Shown here: positions 34,478 through 43,481 of the stretch, piece after piece
How the letters are laid out: each line of letters begins with the position of its first letter
Position numbering within the stretch: the first letter of the stretch is position 1
Origin: Betaproteobacteria bacterium
GTDB lineage: Bacteria; Pseudomonadota; Gammaproteobacteria; Burkholderiales; Casimicrobiaceae
Assembly (NCBI GenBank): GCA_013298765.1
Contig: JAAFJA010000001.1
Location: forward strand, 496,001 to 560,000
DNA: 64,000 bases
Direction of reading: 5' to 3'
Translations under genes and position numbers: made by a program
The notes under the pieces: model-generated
What the model saw: only the letters and a program-made list of their open reading frames with translations
What the model was told of the DNA's origin: nothing
Database searches by the model: none

Positions 34478-34957
34478 ATGCCAGTAGATGCTTTGAACCT
34501 CGACCGCCTCGACTTAGCCATCTTGCGCGAACTCCAGCGCGACGCGCGCGCCAGCTTGAATGACATCAGCGCCAAAGTCGGGCTCACCGCGTCGCCTTGT
34601 TGGACTCGAATCAAGCGCATGGAGGAATCCGGCGTGATCGAGGGATACACCGTGCGGCTCAATCCGGAGAAGGTGGGCTATCGCGATATCGTGATCGTGC
34701 AGGTAACGCTCGACAGCCATTCAGACGAAGCGCTTGAGCGATTCGGTCGCGAGCTGGAGCTCATCCCCGAAGTACAGGAGGCGTTTTTAGTCTCTGGCGA
34801 GTACGACTATTACTTGCGCATCGCCGTCACCGACACGCGCGACTACGAACGCTTGTTGCGCGAAAAGCTCTACAAAATTCCGGGCATTCGCCACAGCAAA
34901 TCAAGCATCGTGCTGCGCCAGCTCAAACGCGGCGAACTGCCGCTAAGCTCGCGCTAG
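34478..34957 (+). CDS. Lrp/AsnC-family transcriptional regulator
   Basis: 159 aa. The N-terminal winged helix (LDLAILRELQRDARASLNDI, SAKVGLTASPCWTRIKRMEE) is followed by an RAM/ACT-like ligand domain (VQEAFLVSGEYDYYLRIAV). It forms dimers to octamers and senses amino acids such as leucine. Divergence from the acetolactate synthase gene suggests control of branched-chain amino acid synthesis, an inference from arrangement. Confidence 0.93.
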   Translation: MPVDALNLDRLDLAILRELQRDARASLNDISAKVGLTASPCWTRIKRMEESGVIEGYTVRLNPEKVGYRDIVIVQVTLDSHSDEALERFGRELELIPEVQEAFLVSGEYDYYLRIAVTDTRDYERLLREKLYKIPGIRHSKSSIVLRQLKRGELPLSSR

Positions 34958-35205
34958 CGAGGGGCCGCGCTCCTCGCAACGCTTGCCAGTGGCGATCAAA
35001 ACGGCCCGCAAAGTAGCGGGGCGCATTTCAAACGGGACGCGCCTTGACCGGATGGACAAAAGCTTCTAACGTCCAACGCTTCGGTACATTAGGCCTAGAC
35101 AATTTAGGCGTCAGGTCGCCGGAAAATAAGGCGCGAATCGAATGGCTCGATAAAGTCTCGCCGACTCGCACGCCACATATCTCACCAAAAAATGGGAACG
35201 AAAAC

Positions 35206-36291
35206 ATGAAGCAGTTTGCACGTACGCTCGCACTCACCTCGCTCGCTCTTGCCGTATCGGCCGCTTTCGCAGGCCCGCGTCAAACCGACCGCACGGAATC
35301 GGAAACAGGTCGCTTTTCGCCCTCTGAATTGCGCGCCAGCGTGAGCTCGACCAAGTCGTTGCATGTTGCGGGTGATCGGGTGAAAGTGACCGTCGAATTC
35401 TCGAATTCGTCACTCGCGCCCGCGCACGTTCCGGTGTGGTTGCTCGATTCGAGCGATCCAGATCGTTCGTTCCTGCGCGTTACCCGCGACGGCGAAGAGC
35501 TCGCCTACATGGGCGCGTTGGTCAAGCGCAAAGCGGCTCATTTGCAAGAAACGGCGGAGATTCAGCCCGGTCAATCAATCAGCGTCACGTATGACATTGA
35601 TCGCGCGTATGACCTCTCAGAAGGCGGTAGCTACCAGATTAATTTCGTGGGCTCCGACAAGCATGTGATTGATGGCCACAGTTTTGATTCGCAGCCAGCC
35701 GGGCTCGCCGTCGAGGCTGACCCAGCACGCGCGATCATGATCGAACAATCCGAGTTCCAGCACAAACTCGGCACCAGCTCATACGCTGCAAGCTGCACCA
35801 CCTCGCAGCGCTCTGCCATCGACACGGCACTCAGTAGCGCCGCCGCCTACGCTAGTAATGCGGTGAACTATCTCGCACAAACGCCTTCGTCAGCTCGCAC
35901 CCGCTACGTGACCTGGTTTGGCACCGTCACGACCTCGCGTTGGAACACCGTCGCTAGCAATTTCGCCAACATCAAGAACACGTTCGATACGCAGAACATG
36001 TCGTTTGATTGCGGCTGCACGGAAGCGGGCACCTTTGCGTATGTCTACCCAACGCAGCCCTATAAGGTCTATCTCTGCGGCGCATTTTGGTCTGCGGCCA
36101 ACACAGGAACCGATTCGCGTGCGGGCACGCTCGTACATGAAACCTCGCATTTCAATGTCGTAGCCGGCACAAACGACTATGCGTATGGTCAGACTGCGGC
36201 GAAAAAGCTCGCGACAACCAATCCGAAGCGCGCGATTCAGAACGCAGACAGCCACGAGTACTTCGCGGAAAATACACCATTCCAAAACTAA
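35206..36291 (+). CDS. Secreted M35 (aspzincin) metallopeptidase
   Basis: 361 aa. Signal peptide MKQFARTLAL...AAFAG. A beta-rich N-terminal domain spans about 30-190 (FLRVTRDGEELAYMGALVKR). The catalytic domain ends with LVHETSHFNVVAGTNDYAYG, the HExxH plus GTxDxxYG of deuterolysin/peptidyl-Lys endopeptidases, where the Asp is the third zinc ligand. Cys residues in FDCGCTEAG and YLCGAF may form the usual disulphides. It is probably exported and autoprocessed. ATG 35206 is chosen because the signal peptide follows and GGGAACG precedes; the frame is open further upstream. Confidence 0.92.
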   Translation: MKQFARTLALTSLALAVSAAFAGPRQTDRTESETGRFSPSELRASVSSTKSLHVAGDRVKVTVEFSNSSLAPAHVPVWLLDSSDPDRSFLRVTRDGEELAYMGALVKRKAAHLQETAEIQPGQSISVTYDIDRAYDLSEGGSYQINFVGSDKHVIDGHSFDSQPAGLAVEADPARAIMIEQSEFQHKLGTSSYAASCTTSQRSAIDTALSSAAAYASNAVNYLAQTPSSARTRYVTWFGTVTTSRWNTVASNFANIKNTFDTQNMSFDCGCTEAGTFAYVYPTQPYKVYLCGAFWSAANTGTDSRAGTLVHETSHFNVVAGTNDYAYGQTAAKKLATTNPKRAIQNADSHEYFAENTPFQN

Positions 36292-36326
36292 CTTAGTGGC
36301 GAGGCGCTCGCTTTAATGGGGGTGAG

Positions 36327-36388
36327 CGCCTATTTCATTAATTTTGCTTTAATGGCATTAGATCGCCGCTAGCCCAAATGAATAGGCG
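36327..36388. repeat. Nested palindrome island (family member 5)
   Basis: Outer arms CGCCTATTTCATT (36327-36339) and AATGAATAGGCG (36377-36388) with one extra base. Inner perfect palindrome TAATGGCATTA (36350-36360). The TAGCCCAAAT core is at 36370-36379. It lies 36 bp after the M35 stop and runs into the next start codon. Confidence 0.55.
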
Positions 36389-36905
36389 TAAATATGCAAA
36401 TAGTTGTTGGCTCATTTGCCTTGCTATTTGGGCAACGATGCAAGCCAGTGCGAGCTTTGCGATGAGCGCGAGCGCCACCCCGCGCTTGCTCAACGCCCTC
36501 CGCTGCGAGCTCGTGCTGCAGAGAAACGGTGCGCCCGGTGCGATGGCGCTACAACTGCAAAACACGGGCAGCGAGGCGATCACCCTGTTGCGCCGAAACA
36601 CACCACTTGAGCCGATGCGAGCCAACTTCCTACGGGTCAGTAGAAACAAGCATCGCCTGCAGTATGTGGGGCCAGTTGTAAAGCGCGCCGCGCCAACGCT
36701 TGAGGAGTACGTCGTAATCGCTCCAGGCAGTTCGATGCTTCACGAATTTGATGCGTCGCAAGGCTACGACTTTTCGAAACCTGGCCGTTATCAGGTGTCC
36801 TGGAATGGCGAGCTGCTCGACGCGGCGCTTGGAAGCGCGGCACCTAACCCGCTCGACCCGAACGCGGCGCGAATCCTTTGCGCACCCATCACATTCGAGC
36901 GCTGA
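36378..36905 (+). CDS. Stand-alone homologue of the M35 peptidase N-terminal domain
   Basis: 175 aa. A signal-like segment (residues 10-30) is followed by one domain. FLRVSRNKHRLQYVGPVVKR...EEYVVIAPGSS...YDFSKPGRYQVSWNG aligns with FLRVTRDGEELAYMGALVKR...ETAEIQPGQS...YDLSEGGSYQINFVG of the peptidase before it. No HExxH is present. It may bind or inhibit the neighbouring peptidase, or be a remnant of a duplicated peptidase; the frame is intact. Same strand, 87 bp downstream, so co-expression is likely. Confidence 0.7.
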   Translation: MNRRKYANSCWLICLAIWATMQASASFAMSASATPRLLNALRCELVLQRNGAPGAMALQLQNTGSEAITLLRRNTPLEPMRANFLRVSRNKHRLQYVGPVVKRAAPTLEEYVVIAPGSSMLHEFDASQGYDFSKPGRYQVSWNGELLDAALGSAAPNPLDPNAARILCAPITFER

Positions 36906-36984
36906 TGCGTGGCATCGTTACCTGGTCTGAGCGGAGGTTAGTCGCTCGATCCAACACAATTGGCGCTCCCCAGACGCCGGACTG

Positions 36985-37344
36985 AGAAGCAGGTTCTCTC
37001 GCCGCAGCACGCCCCAAATAAAAAAGCCCTCTTGCGAGGGCGTTTTTATTTGGGGCGGCCGACGGGGTTGTCGCCGCTCGCGCGGCGTCGTTACGCGCTA
37101 TCGCGCTCCACCGAACCCAAACTACGAAGCGGGTTCTCACCCCGCAGCACGCTCCAAATAAAAAAGCCCTCTTGCGAGGGCGTTTTTATTTGGGGCGGCC
37201 GACGGGGTTGTCGCCGCTCGCGCGGCGTCGTTACGCGCTATCGCGCTCCACCGAACCCAAACTACGAAGCGGGTTCTCACCCCGCAGCACGCTCCAAATA
37301 AAAAAGCCCTCTTGCGAGGGCGTTTTTATTTGGGGCGGCCGACG
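36985..37344. repeat. Three tandem 140-bp units carrying a terminator and the tRNA-His 3' end
   Basis: CAAATAAAAAAGCCCTC begins at 37015, 37155 and 37295, an exact 140-bp period. Each unit contains GAAGC(A/G)GGTTCTC, CGCAGCACG, the hairpin GCCCTC-TTGC-GAGGGC, then TTTTTATTTGGGGCGGCCGA, where the final part is the 3' end (CCA, acceptor, part of T stem) of tRNA-His in reverse orientation. Copies two and three are nearly identical and the first is more diverged at its left side. Only the third continues into an intact tRNA. Confidence 0.9.
37300..37330 (-). terminator. tRNA-His terminator
   Basis: On the minus strand, GCCCTC-GCAA-GAGGGC followed by TTTTTT directly after the tRNA-His 3' CCA. Because T runs flank both sides it can work both ways. 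Extra copies are at 37020-37050 and 37160-37190. Confidence 0.8.
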
Positions 37345-37406
37345 GGGTTCGAACCCGCGACAACTGGAATCACAATCCAGGACTCTACCGCTGAGCTACG
37401 GCCGCC
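37331..37406 (-). tRNA. tRNA-His (GTG)
   Basis: 76 nt including an encoded CCA. An eight-pair acceptor stem GGCGGCCG/CGGCCGCC includes the extra G-1:C73 pair typical of tRNA-His. D-loop AGCTCAGCGGTAGAG; anticodon loop TTGTGAT gives GTG; T arm GCGGGTTCGAACCCCGT is complete. Confidence 0.96.
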
Positions 37407-37443
37407 ACAGGAAAACATCTTTGATCCGCCTCTGAAAGGCGTC

Positions 37444-37520
37444 TGGCGCGCCCGACAGGACTCGAACCTGTTACCCCCGGCTTAGAAGGCCGGTGCTCTA
37501 TCCAGATGAGCTACGGGCAC
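37444..37520 (-). tRNA. tRNA-Arg (TCT)
   Basis: 77 nt with encoded CCA. Acceptor GTGCCCG/CGGGCGC, anticodon loop CTTCTAA giving TCT, T arm CAGGTTCGAGTCCTGT. Confidence 0.95.
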
Positions 37521-37610
37521 TTGTGTTGCGTTTCGATCAGCACCGGCCGAAGCCGGGGTGATCTCTTCACAAACGGTCCAAGCACTTATCGAAGGGTATC
37601 GAAAGGTGAA

Positions 37611-37688
37611 TGGTCGGGGCGGTGGGATTCGAACTCACGACCCTCTGCTCCCAAAGCAGATGCGCTAACCGGGCTGCGCTACGCCCCG
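37611..37688 (-). tRNA. tRNA-Pro (TGG)
   Basis: 78 nt with encoded CCA. Acceptor CGGGGCG/CGCCCCG, anticodon loop TTTGGGA giving TGG, T arm GTGAGTTCGAATCCCAC. First of three tRNA genes read in the minus direction (Pro, Arg, His). Confidence 0.96.
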
Positions 37689-37861
37689 AAGCTTTGAATT
37701 ATAGCGTGATTTTTTTATCTTGCATTCAAACGCGTTTCATTAAGCATTCTTCCACCTGCGTCAAGCGCGCGAGAAAGACGTAAGCGCACCACGATCACCC
37801 ACATCGCACGCGCTGCCACTACAAAAAATCTCTCACGCGAACTACGCGCTTGCTGCTCGAT

Positions 37862-38323
37862 TTAGCGCTTAATTGCAGTTGCGCCGGCGGGGTACGAGAC
37901 GCCGCCTTCACGTCTGAATCGGAAATCCACGCGCGCCTCTGAAGCAATGGTTTCTCCGTTGCAGCGCGCCGGGCGAAACGTCCAGTGCTGCACGGAGTTC
38001 TCCGCGGCCTTTGCGTAGAGATCATCGGTCGCAAGAAAATCTGCGACACCGAGATACTCGCCACTCGCGCCAATCTTTACCAGCAGCGCGGCCTCGCCAG
38101 TGAGTCCGCGAGCATCGTTGGGATAGTCGACGTCTTTCTTGTCAACCGGCGCGGGCGAATGCCATTCGCGGCAGTGCTCAGGCACGATCGGTTTCAAAAT
38201 CTTTGCCGCTTTGGGGAAGATAGTTTCCGTGTTTGCGCTCGCCGTAGGGGCAAAGCATGCGCCCGCAGCAAACAAAGCGAGCGAAACGAGGGTTGCTGTT
38301 GAGCGGTGAATCGTGTGTGTCAT
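37862..38323 (-). CDS. TonB C-terminal-like periplasmic protein
   Basis: 153 aa. Signal peptide ends at APTASAN. The remainder fits a TonB energy-transduction domain: DYPNDARGLTGEAALLVKIG, a central strand, then NSVQHWTFRPARCNGETIAS. There is no proline-rich spacer and no permanent membrane anchor, so it is not a standard TonB; a protein-protein interaction role at the envelope is likely. The start is ATG 38323 with GGGAG 5 nt upstream, in preference to an ATG six codons earlier. Confidence 0.75.
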   Translation of the reverse strand: MTHTIHRSTATLVSLALFAAGACFAPTASANTETIFPKAAKILKPIVPEHCREWHSPAPVDKKDVDYPNDARGLTGEAALLVKIGASGEYLGVADFLATDDLYAKAAENSVQHWTFRPARCNGETIASEARVDFRFRREGGVSYPAGATAIKR

Positions 38324-38403
38324 AGCGTCTCCCACATTCAAAAGCCCCGGTAGCGCGATTATTCCAGGGTTCGCACAAGCGCGTGTTCAGCCTTTGTGCG
38401 TTC

Positions 38404-38425
38404 GCCCATATTAAGTCGGGGCTAG
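38404..38425. repeat. GCCC...GGGGCTAG element (family member 6)
   Basis: GCCCATATTAAGTCGGGGCTAG with weak arm pairing, in an AT-rich stretch 3' of the MFS gene. Confidence 0.4.
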
Positions 38426-38517
38426 CGCCTATTTAACGCAAATATCGCTCTAACTTGGCTCACTGCAGCATGTGGAATTTCTCAGCGCGTTCAATTGCAT
38501 GTGGCTCAGCGTGCTTT

Positions 38518-39801
38518 TCACGCGTCCCCCTGCGCTGCAGCGCGCGCTTCACCGCGAGACACGTCGACCGCGCGCAACACAAAGAGCCCGACGACAAAGA
38601 GCGAGCCGGTACAAAGCAATGCGAGCCGATGATTGTTTTGTGTAGCAAACGTGACGATGCCATAGAGCATCGGCCCGACGATGCCGGCTAAACGCACAAC
38701 GACGCCCCAGAGCCCGTAAAACTCAGCCAATTGTGCTTTTGGACTCATCACACCCACGAGTGCGCGCCCGCCGGACTGGCTCGCGCCGAGGCACAAACCC
38801 GCCAAGTTCGCAGCGAACCAAAAACCAGTTTGCGTGTGCCACACGTAAGCAACGATCACCGTTGCAATCCACATGACAAGCGTGATCACAAGGGTCGGTT
38901 TGTGACCGATACGATCCTGGACGTAGCCAAAAACAAACGCGCCGACAGCGGCTGACACGTTCACCACGAGAAGTAACTTAATGGTGTCAGCCATCTTGAA
39001 ACCCAGCGCTTGCTCGGCGTACACCGACGCGAGCGAAATCACCACGGCAAGGCCTGCTTGATAGGCAACGCCTGCGATAAAAAAGCGCTTGAGATCGGGA
39101 AACGATTGCAGCTGTGCGATAGATCGACTGAAAGTCTGCCAGCTCGATTCGCGCTCGATGTGCAAATTCGGCGTCGCTCGCTCACGTAAAAACAAAAAAG
39201 TCGGCACGCTCGCCAAAGCGTAGATCACCGCAGTGATCACCAGCGTCATCGGAATAAATTCCTGAGCCTTCGCGCCCGCTGCTTGCTGCGACGTCACCCA
39301 CCACAAGCAGACTCCAAGCGTAATGAGCCCGCCAACATAGCCTAAGCTCCAGCCCCAGGCAGAAACCTTGGCGATGTCTTTACTGGTAGAAAGTTCGGGC
39401 AAGAAAGACGCCGTGAAATTCTCGCCCAACGCATAAAACACATTGCTCGCGATGAATACAACGCACGCGATCCAGACCCAATCATTGCCGCGCGCCGCCA
39501 CGGGCGCGAGAAGGAGCGTGGTCAGCACACAGCCAATCGTTGAGATCAGCAGAAAGCGCTTTTTTGATGCATGACGGTCAGCGATGCGTCCGAGCACCGG
39601 GCCTAAGAACATCACAATCAAGTACGAAATTGCAAACACGGTCGTCCACAACAACGTTGCCCAGCTTGCGCCGCCAGCAATCACGCCCACAAAATAAGCG
39701 TTGAAAATCGCCGTGATAACAACGGTGGTGTAGCCCGAGTTGGCGAAGTCATACATTGACCACGACCAAAGTTCGCGCTTAGTCACTGGAATCGTGTTCA
39801 T
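38518..39801 (-). CDS. UMF1/Atg22-type MFS transporter
   Basis: 427 aa, about 12 hydrophobic helices. The opening KRELWSWSMYDFANSGYTTV (W-x-M-Y-D-x-A-N-S) is diagnostic of the UMF1 group related to yeast vacuolar Atg22. The cytoplasmic loop FLRERATPNLHIERESSWQTF divides two bundles. It probably exports amino acids or small peptides; direction and substrate are not known. ATG 39801 is preferred over upstream starts because family similarity begins there. Confidence 0.88.
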   Translation of the reverse strand: MNTIPVTKRELWSWSMYDFANSGYTTVVITAIFNAYFVGVIAGGASWATLLWTTVFAISYLIVMFLGPVLGRIADRHASKKRFLLISTIGCVLTTLLLAPVAARGNDWVWIACVVFIASNVFYALGENFTASFLPELSTSKDIAKVSAWGWSLGYVGGLITLGVCLWWVTSQQAAGAKAQEFIPMTLVITAVIYALASVPTFLFLRERATPNLHIERESSWQTFSRSIAQLQSFPDLKRFFIAGVAYQAGLAVVISLASVYAEQALGFKMADTIKLLLVVNVSAAVGAFVFGYVQDRIGHKPTLVITLVMWIATVIVAYVWHTQTGFWFAANLAGLCLGASQSGGRALVGVMSPKAQLAEFYGLWGVVVRLAGIVGPMLYGIVTFATQNNHRLALLCTGSLFVVGLFVLRAVDVSRGEARAAAQGDA

Positions 39802-39913
39802 AGGTGATTTAGAGTTGCAACGTGGTGCGAGTTGTAGCACGCCCTTGCGACGCAATCATGGCGAGCGAAAGATATCGGCTGATGCGGCAGCATCCGCGTA
39901 ATTCCTTTCACGC

Positions 39914-40984
39914 CTACTCACCGTATTGCCCCAGATCCATGCCTTCGGGCTTCTCGGATTTAAGCGCCTCGGCCGCAGCCTCCAGCCGCGCGGCGCTTTT
40001 CTGGAAACTATCCAGCGAAACACCTGAGGCAATTCGCCAGCTAGGAGGGCGAGCTTCGTTTAACGTGGCGCTCTGTGCGAACGTGCTTCGCGCATTAAAG
40101 CTACTCGTCCACTCAATCGCCAATACCGATCCCGCCACCACGAACGCAGCGATCCATGCGCTCGCCGCACGCGTACGCACGATTAGGCGCGCGTGCGCCC
40201 ACACGAGCGCTCCTAGCACCGCCCAGACCACGATATTGCCGTATTGCCAAAGCGTTTTGAGATCGAAGGCGTAGGTCACTGAGTCAAACACAAACTCAAC
40301 GATCACACTCACAATCATCCCGATGGCGGCGAGCGAGAGATGGGCAAGAAAGTGGGTCGATTTTCCGGTGAGCTTCGACACGATACCCCACGCGCCCGCC
40401 CACAGCGAAAGCATGCCGACCACGGCGAAGGCGGCGGTGACGTATTGCGACGTGCGCACGCCATCGATATCGATCAACCATGCTTGAAACGCACCGAGGC
40501 CGATAGCTCCTGCGAGCGCAACGAGAAGCGTCCAACCGCTGAGCCGACGAATGACATCCGAGCTCATGCGTCGATGTTGAGGCGCATAGTCACGCGTTCG
40601 AATTCGAATCCGCTCGCCAGCAAGCATGAACGCGAACTCGGGATCGACGATCCAGTCGCGGGTTGACCCCCCTGGTGCCCAGAACGCATTCGACGCGCGA
40701 ACGCGCAGCCGGTTCGCTTCATCGCGCTCAACGACAACGCTTTGTACTGCGGCTTCGTCCGTGTCAATAATGTGGTCGCAACGATAGTGATTGCCAATCG
40801 TCACCGGCAAGGTGTCGAAACGAATCCGCTGGCTGACTTGCTCATGCTTGTCGAGGAGCTCAATGAAGAGCCCAGTATCGAGGGGCACACTCACAAGCTG
40901 CGGCTCATCACGAGCGCTGCTTGCTGGAGCCGTTGAGGCAGATGCGTCGACTGTGTGCGCGACGTCGTCTGGAATCAGCGCCAT
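39914..40984 (-). CDS. FHA-like membrane protein coupled to a protease gene
   Basis: 356 aa. Residues about 40-125 resemble a divergent forkhead-associated beta sandwich (LPVTIGNHYRCDHIIDTDEA, then LRVRASNAFWAPGG); the usual Gly-Arg at the phosphate site is Gly-Asn, so phosphothreonine binding is doubtful. Five or so hydrophobic helices follow (about 150-300). The C-terminus is a charged helix ending EGMDLGQYGE. It starts 10 bp inside the end of the trypsin-like gene, with GGAAG upstream, so translation is probably coupled. An envelope-stress or proteolysis role is an inference. Confidence 0.7.
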   Translation of the reverse strand: MALIPDDVAHTVDASASTAPASSARDEPQLVSVPLDTGLFIELLDKHEQVSQRIRFDTLPVTIGNHYRCDHIIDTDEAAVQSVVVERDEANRLRVRASNAFWAPGGSTRDWIVDPEFAFMLAGERIRIRTRDYAPQHRRMSSDVIRRLSGWTLLVALAGAIGLGAFQAWLIDIDGVRTSQYVTAAFAVVGMLSLWAGAWGIVSKLTGKSTHFLAHLSLAAIGMIVSVIVEFVFDSVTYAFDLKTLWQYGNIVVWAVLGALVWAHARLIVRTRAASAWIAAFVVAGSVLAIEWTSSFNARSTFAQSATLNEARPPSWRIASGVSLDSFQKSAARLEAAAEALKSEKPEGMDLGQYGE

Positions 40985-42393
40985 TTGGACACTTCCAGAA
41001 ACGCGCGAATCAAGCGTTGTGCGTTGGCGAAGCTCACGCCTTTGGCATCGAGCGAACTCGAAAGCGATTCGACTTCACGATCTACCGAGTTGGCGCGGAC
41101 GGTAACGTCGAACAACCCCTCAAATTCACGATGCGCACGGACACACACCGCTGCGCGATAGGAAATGCCTTGCGAATTGATGAATCGATCCTCACACAAG
41201 GCACGGGTGAGATAGCGAGTAGGCTTCGCACCCACCGCATCAGCCCCTTTTCCTTGCGCGGAAACCACACGCTGTTGCCAAGCGGCAAAACGCCACGCGC
41301 CGAGCTTTTCGCCGATGCGATAGGTGTGATCCCATGACACCGTTCCGGTGGTGAAATTGGAATCAACGAACAAGCTGGAACGCAACGCACAACTCGTCGA
41401 TTCACTGCGATAGAGCTTCTCCGGCTTCGCGTTGGAGTTACCCCAACAACGCAAGAGCGAATCGTCCCCCACCGCCACTTCGGCGGGTCCGAGCGCTTGC
41501 CGCTTAAACGGTTTAGCCAATAGTGCGTCAACCATCACCGCTTGATGCATCATCAGTTGGGACGCAATCAACTTCTTGTCGGGCTCGGTGCTTCGCGAAT
41601 CTGAAACAAGCGGCCGCACATACGTGAGGGGTACTAGAAGATTCGCGAGCTCACCGCCTGTTCCGGCGACGTTGACGCCGATCACACGCCCTGCTTCGTC
41701 GAGCGCGGGGCCACCGCTCATGCCGGGATTGAGCGCACCTGTGAAATGAATTTGTTCGTACAACCTGCGCTCTACGAGCCCGTTGTAGGTACCTTCAGAG
41801 ATAGCAAAACCTAGATCAAGTGGGTTGCCCAGTGAATAAATTTTTTCACCTTGTCGCAGCGGCTCGCGCACGTCTCGCAACGAAAAATATGGCGCATTAT
41901 TGATTCCCTCGAGACGAATCAACGCAAGATCGTGAACCACATCAAGATTAATGAGGGCAACTTCACCACGTTTGCCATCCACCCGAACAAACTCCGCGCG
42001 AAAGCGTTGCGGCTCAAGAACCAATTGCGAAATGACGTGATAGTTGGTGAGCGCGGTGCCGTTCGCGGCGATCAGGAAGCCCGAGCCGACGCTTGCCTGC
42101 GAGCCGCCCGCTCGCGTGAGAATTCGGATCTGCACTAGCTTGTCGCGCGCCGAATCAAACAAGCGCTGACCACTCGGGGAAGCAGGTGACAGCGCTGGCT
42201 GCGATGCGTTGCCTGGGTTCGCACTGGGGACCGCTGGCGCGCCGGCGGGATTCGCCGGTGCTACCTGTTGCGCAAAGGCGAACGCAGCGAGGCAGCCGAA
42301 AAAGGTCGCAGCAGATTTCGACAATTGTTGGCGAATTCGCCGCATCTTCACCGTCGTTCGCTCGCTGCCGCGCGTCTGAAAACAAAACTTCAT
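40975..42393 (-). CDS. Exported trypsin-like serine protease
   Basis: 472 aa. A basic N-terminus and hydrophobic segment (TFFGCLAAFAFAQQ) suggest export. Protease domain about 80-280: His in LTNYHVIS, Asp in DVVHDLALIRLE, Ser in NPGMSGGPALDE, so the triad is intact. There is no PDZ domain; instead roughly 190 residues of unknown fold with several cysteines (LLRCWGNS, STSCALRSS, ALCEDRF, AAVCVRAH) follow. The start could be GTG/ATG at 42393 or ATG 42345. It forms an overlapping pair with the FHA-like protein. Confidence 0.83.
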   Translation of the reverse strand: MKFCFQTRGSERTTVKMRRIRQQLSKSAATFFGCLAAFAFAQQVAPANPAGAPAVPSANPGNASQPALSPASPSGQRLFDSARDKLVQIRILTRAGGSQASVGSGFLIAANGTALTNYHVISQLVLEPQRFRAEFVRVDGKRGEVALINLDVVHDLALIRLEGINNAPYFSLRDVREPLRQGEKIYSLGNPLDLGFAISEGTYNGLVERRLYEQIHFTGALNPGMSGGPALDEAGRVIGVNVAGTGGELANLLVPLTYVRPLVSDSRSTEPDKKLIASQLMMHQAVMVDALLAKPFKRQALGPAEVAVGDDSLLRCWGNSNAKPEKLYRSESTSCALRSSLFVDSNFTTGTVSWDHTYRIGEKLGAWRFAAWQQRVVSAQGKGADAVGAKPTRYLTRALCEDRFINSQGISYRAAVCVRAHREFEGLFDVTVRANSVDREVESLSSSLDAKGVSFANAQRLIRAFLEVSKWR

Positions 42394-42625
42394 GCTGACG
42401 TTTTATCCCAGAACTTCCGCCGCAGCCGGAAGCGGTCGGCTGTTAATTTTTGGCGGCCGCCCAGCGGCGGAGTTGCCGCGGTTGATCTCCACGCTGCGGA
42501 TGAGGCGTGACGAAGAAAGTACGTCAGGCGCCGTTCAATCACGCCCACTCGCACTCCCGCCCGCGAACAATTCGCGCCTGTTACAGCGGTCAGACGCTTT
42601 CACCTTTAGGCGCCGCACCCCGGCT

Positions 42626-42692
42626 AAATTGGGCGAAGAAAACTTTATTGAAATAAATCGATAAAGTCAAATACGTGCTGCTAGCCCAATTT
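42626..42692. repeat. Nested palindrome island (family member 7)
   Basis: Outer perfect 9-bp arms AAATTGGGC (42626-42634) and GCCCAATTT (42684-42692); inner ACTTTAT (42642-42648) and ATAAAGT (42661-42667). It sits in the otherwise gene-free 42394-42840 interval, 3' of scoB. The remainder of the interval shows only GC-rich imperfect repeats. Confidence 0.65.
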
Positions 42693-42840
42693 GAGAAAGG
42701 GTGAACGCTGAAAATTTGACGCCAAGAAACTCACGCCTTACTGCGAGCGATATTTCCCAGGTCGATCCCGCGTTGATGCAGCGAGAGCCCCGTTAACGGC
42801 TTCGTCACGCAACGCGGCGGAATTCAGCGCTGGATTTGCT

Positions 42841-43479
42841 TCAGTGCAATGGGCAGCCGGTCGCCGCTTGCATCTCTTCCCGTGTTACACCAGGGGCGAG
42901 CTCAGTGATAGAAAGCCCTGCATGCGTTACTTCGATCACGCCGAGATCGGTGATGATGAGATCAACCACGCCAACACCCGTGAGCGGCAGATTGCATTTC
43001 GACAGGATTTTGAGATCGGTGCTGCCGTCTTTTTTCTTTGCAACATGCTCCATCAGCACGACAACGCGGCCCACGCCTGCAACGAGATCCATCGCGCCGC
43101 CCATGCCTTTGACCATCTTGCCTGGAATCATCCAATTGGCAAGATCGCCCTTTTCACTCACCTGCATGGCACCCAAGATCGCGAGATTGATCTTGCCGCC
43201 GCGAATCATCCCGAAGCTATCGGCACTTGAGAAGATGGAAGAACCGGGCAACGTGGTGACGGTTTGTTTACCGGCGTTAATCAGATCGGGATCAACTTTA
43301 TCTTCCGTGGGAAAAGGCCCAATGCCGAGCAACCCATTCTCGCTCTGCAGCCACACTTCCATGCCCTTCGGCACGTGGTTCGCAACTAACGTAGGCAAAC
43401 CGATCCCGAGGTTCACGTAGAACCCGTCTTGCAATTCTTTTGCTGCGCGCGCAGCCATTTCATCACGATTCCAAGCCAT
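42841..43479 (-). CDS. scoB: 3-oxoacid CoA-transferase subunit B
   Basis: 212 aa beta subunit. The catalytic Glu lies in [36 protein letters not shown] is a strong family signature. With subunit A it moves CoA between succinyl-CoA and acetoacetate or a similar 3-oxoacid. GGAGG precedes the ATG, which is 2 bp after the scoA stop: a tight operon. Confidence 0.95.
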   Translation of the reverse strand: MAWNRDEMAARAAKELQDGFYVNLGIGLPTLVANHVPKGMEVWLQSENGLLGIGPFPTEDKVDPDLINAGKQTVTTLPGSSIFSSADSFGMIRGGKINLAILGAMQVSEKGDLANWMIPGKMVKGMGGAMDLVAGVGRVVVLMEHVAKKKDGSTDLKILSKCNLPLTGVGVVDLIITDLGVIEVTHAGLSITELAPGVTREEMQAATGCPLH

Positions 43480-43481
43480 GA

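Noticed and set aside
36985-37344. CRISPR-like array
   Set aside because: The period is 140 bp, units are contiguous without unique spacers, no cas gene is near, and the unit contains a terminator and tRNA end.
36985-37406. Integrated element attachment site at tRNA-His
   Set aside because: No integrase, phage or plasmid gene is present between the repeats; each interval is only 140 bp.
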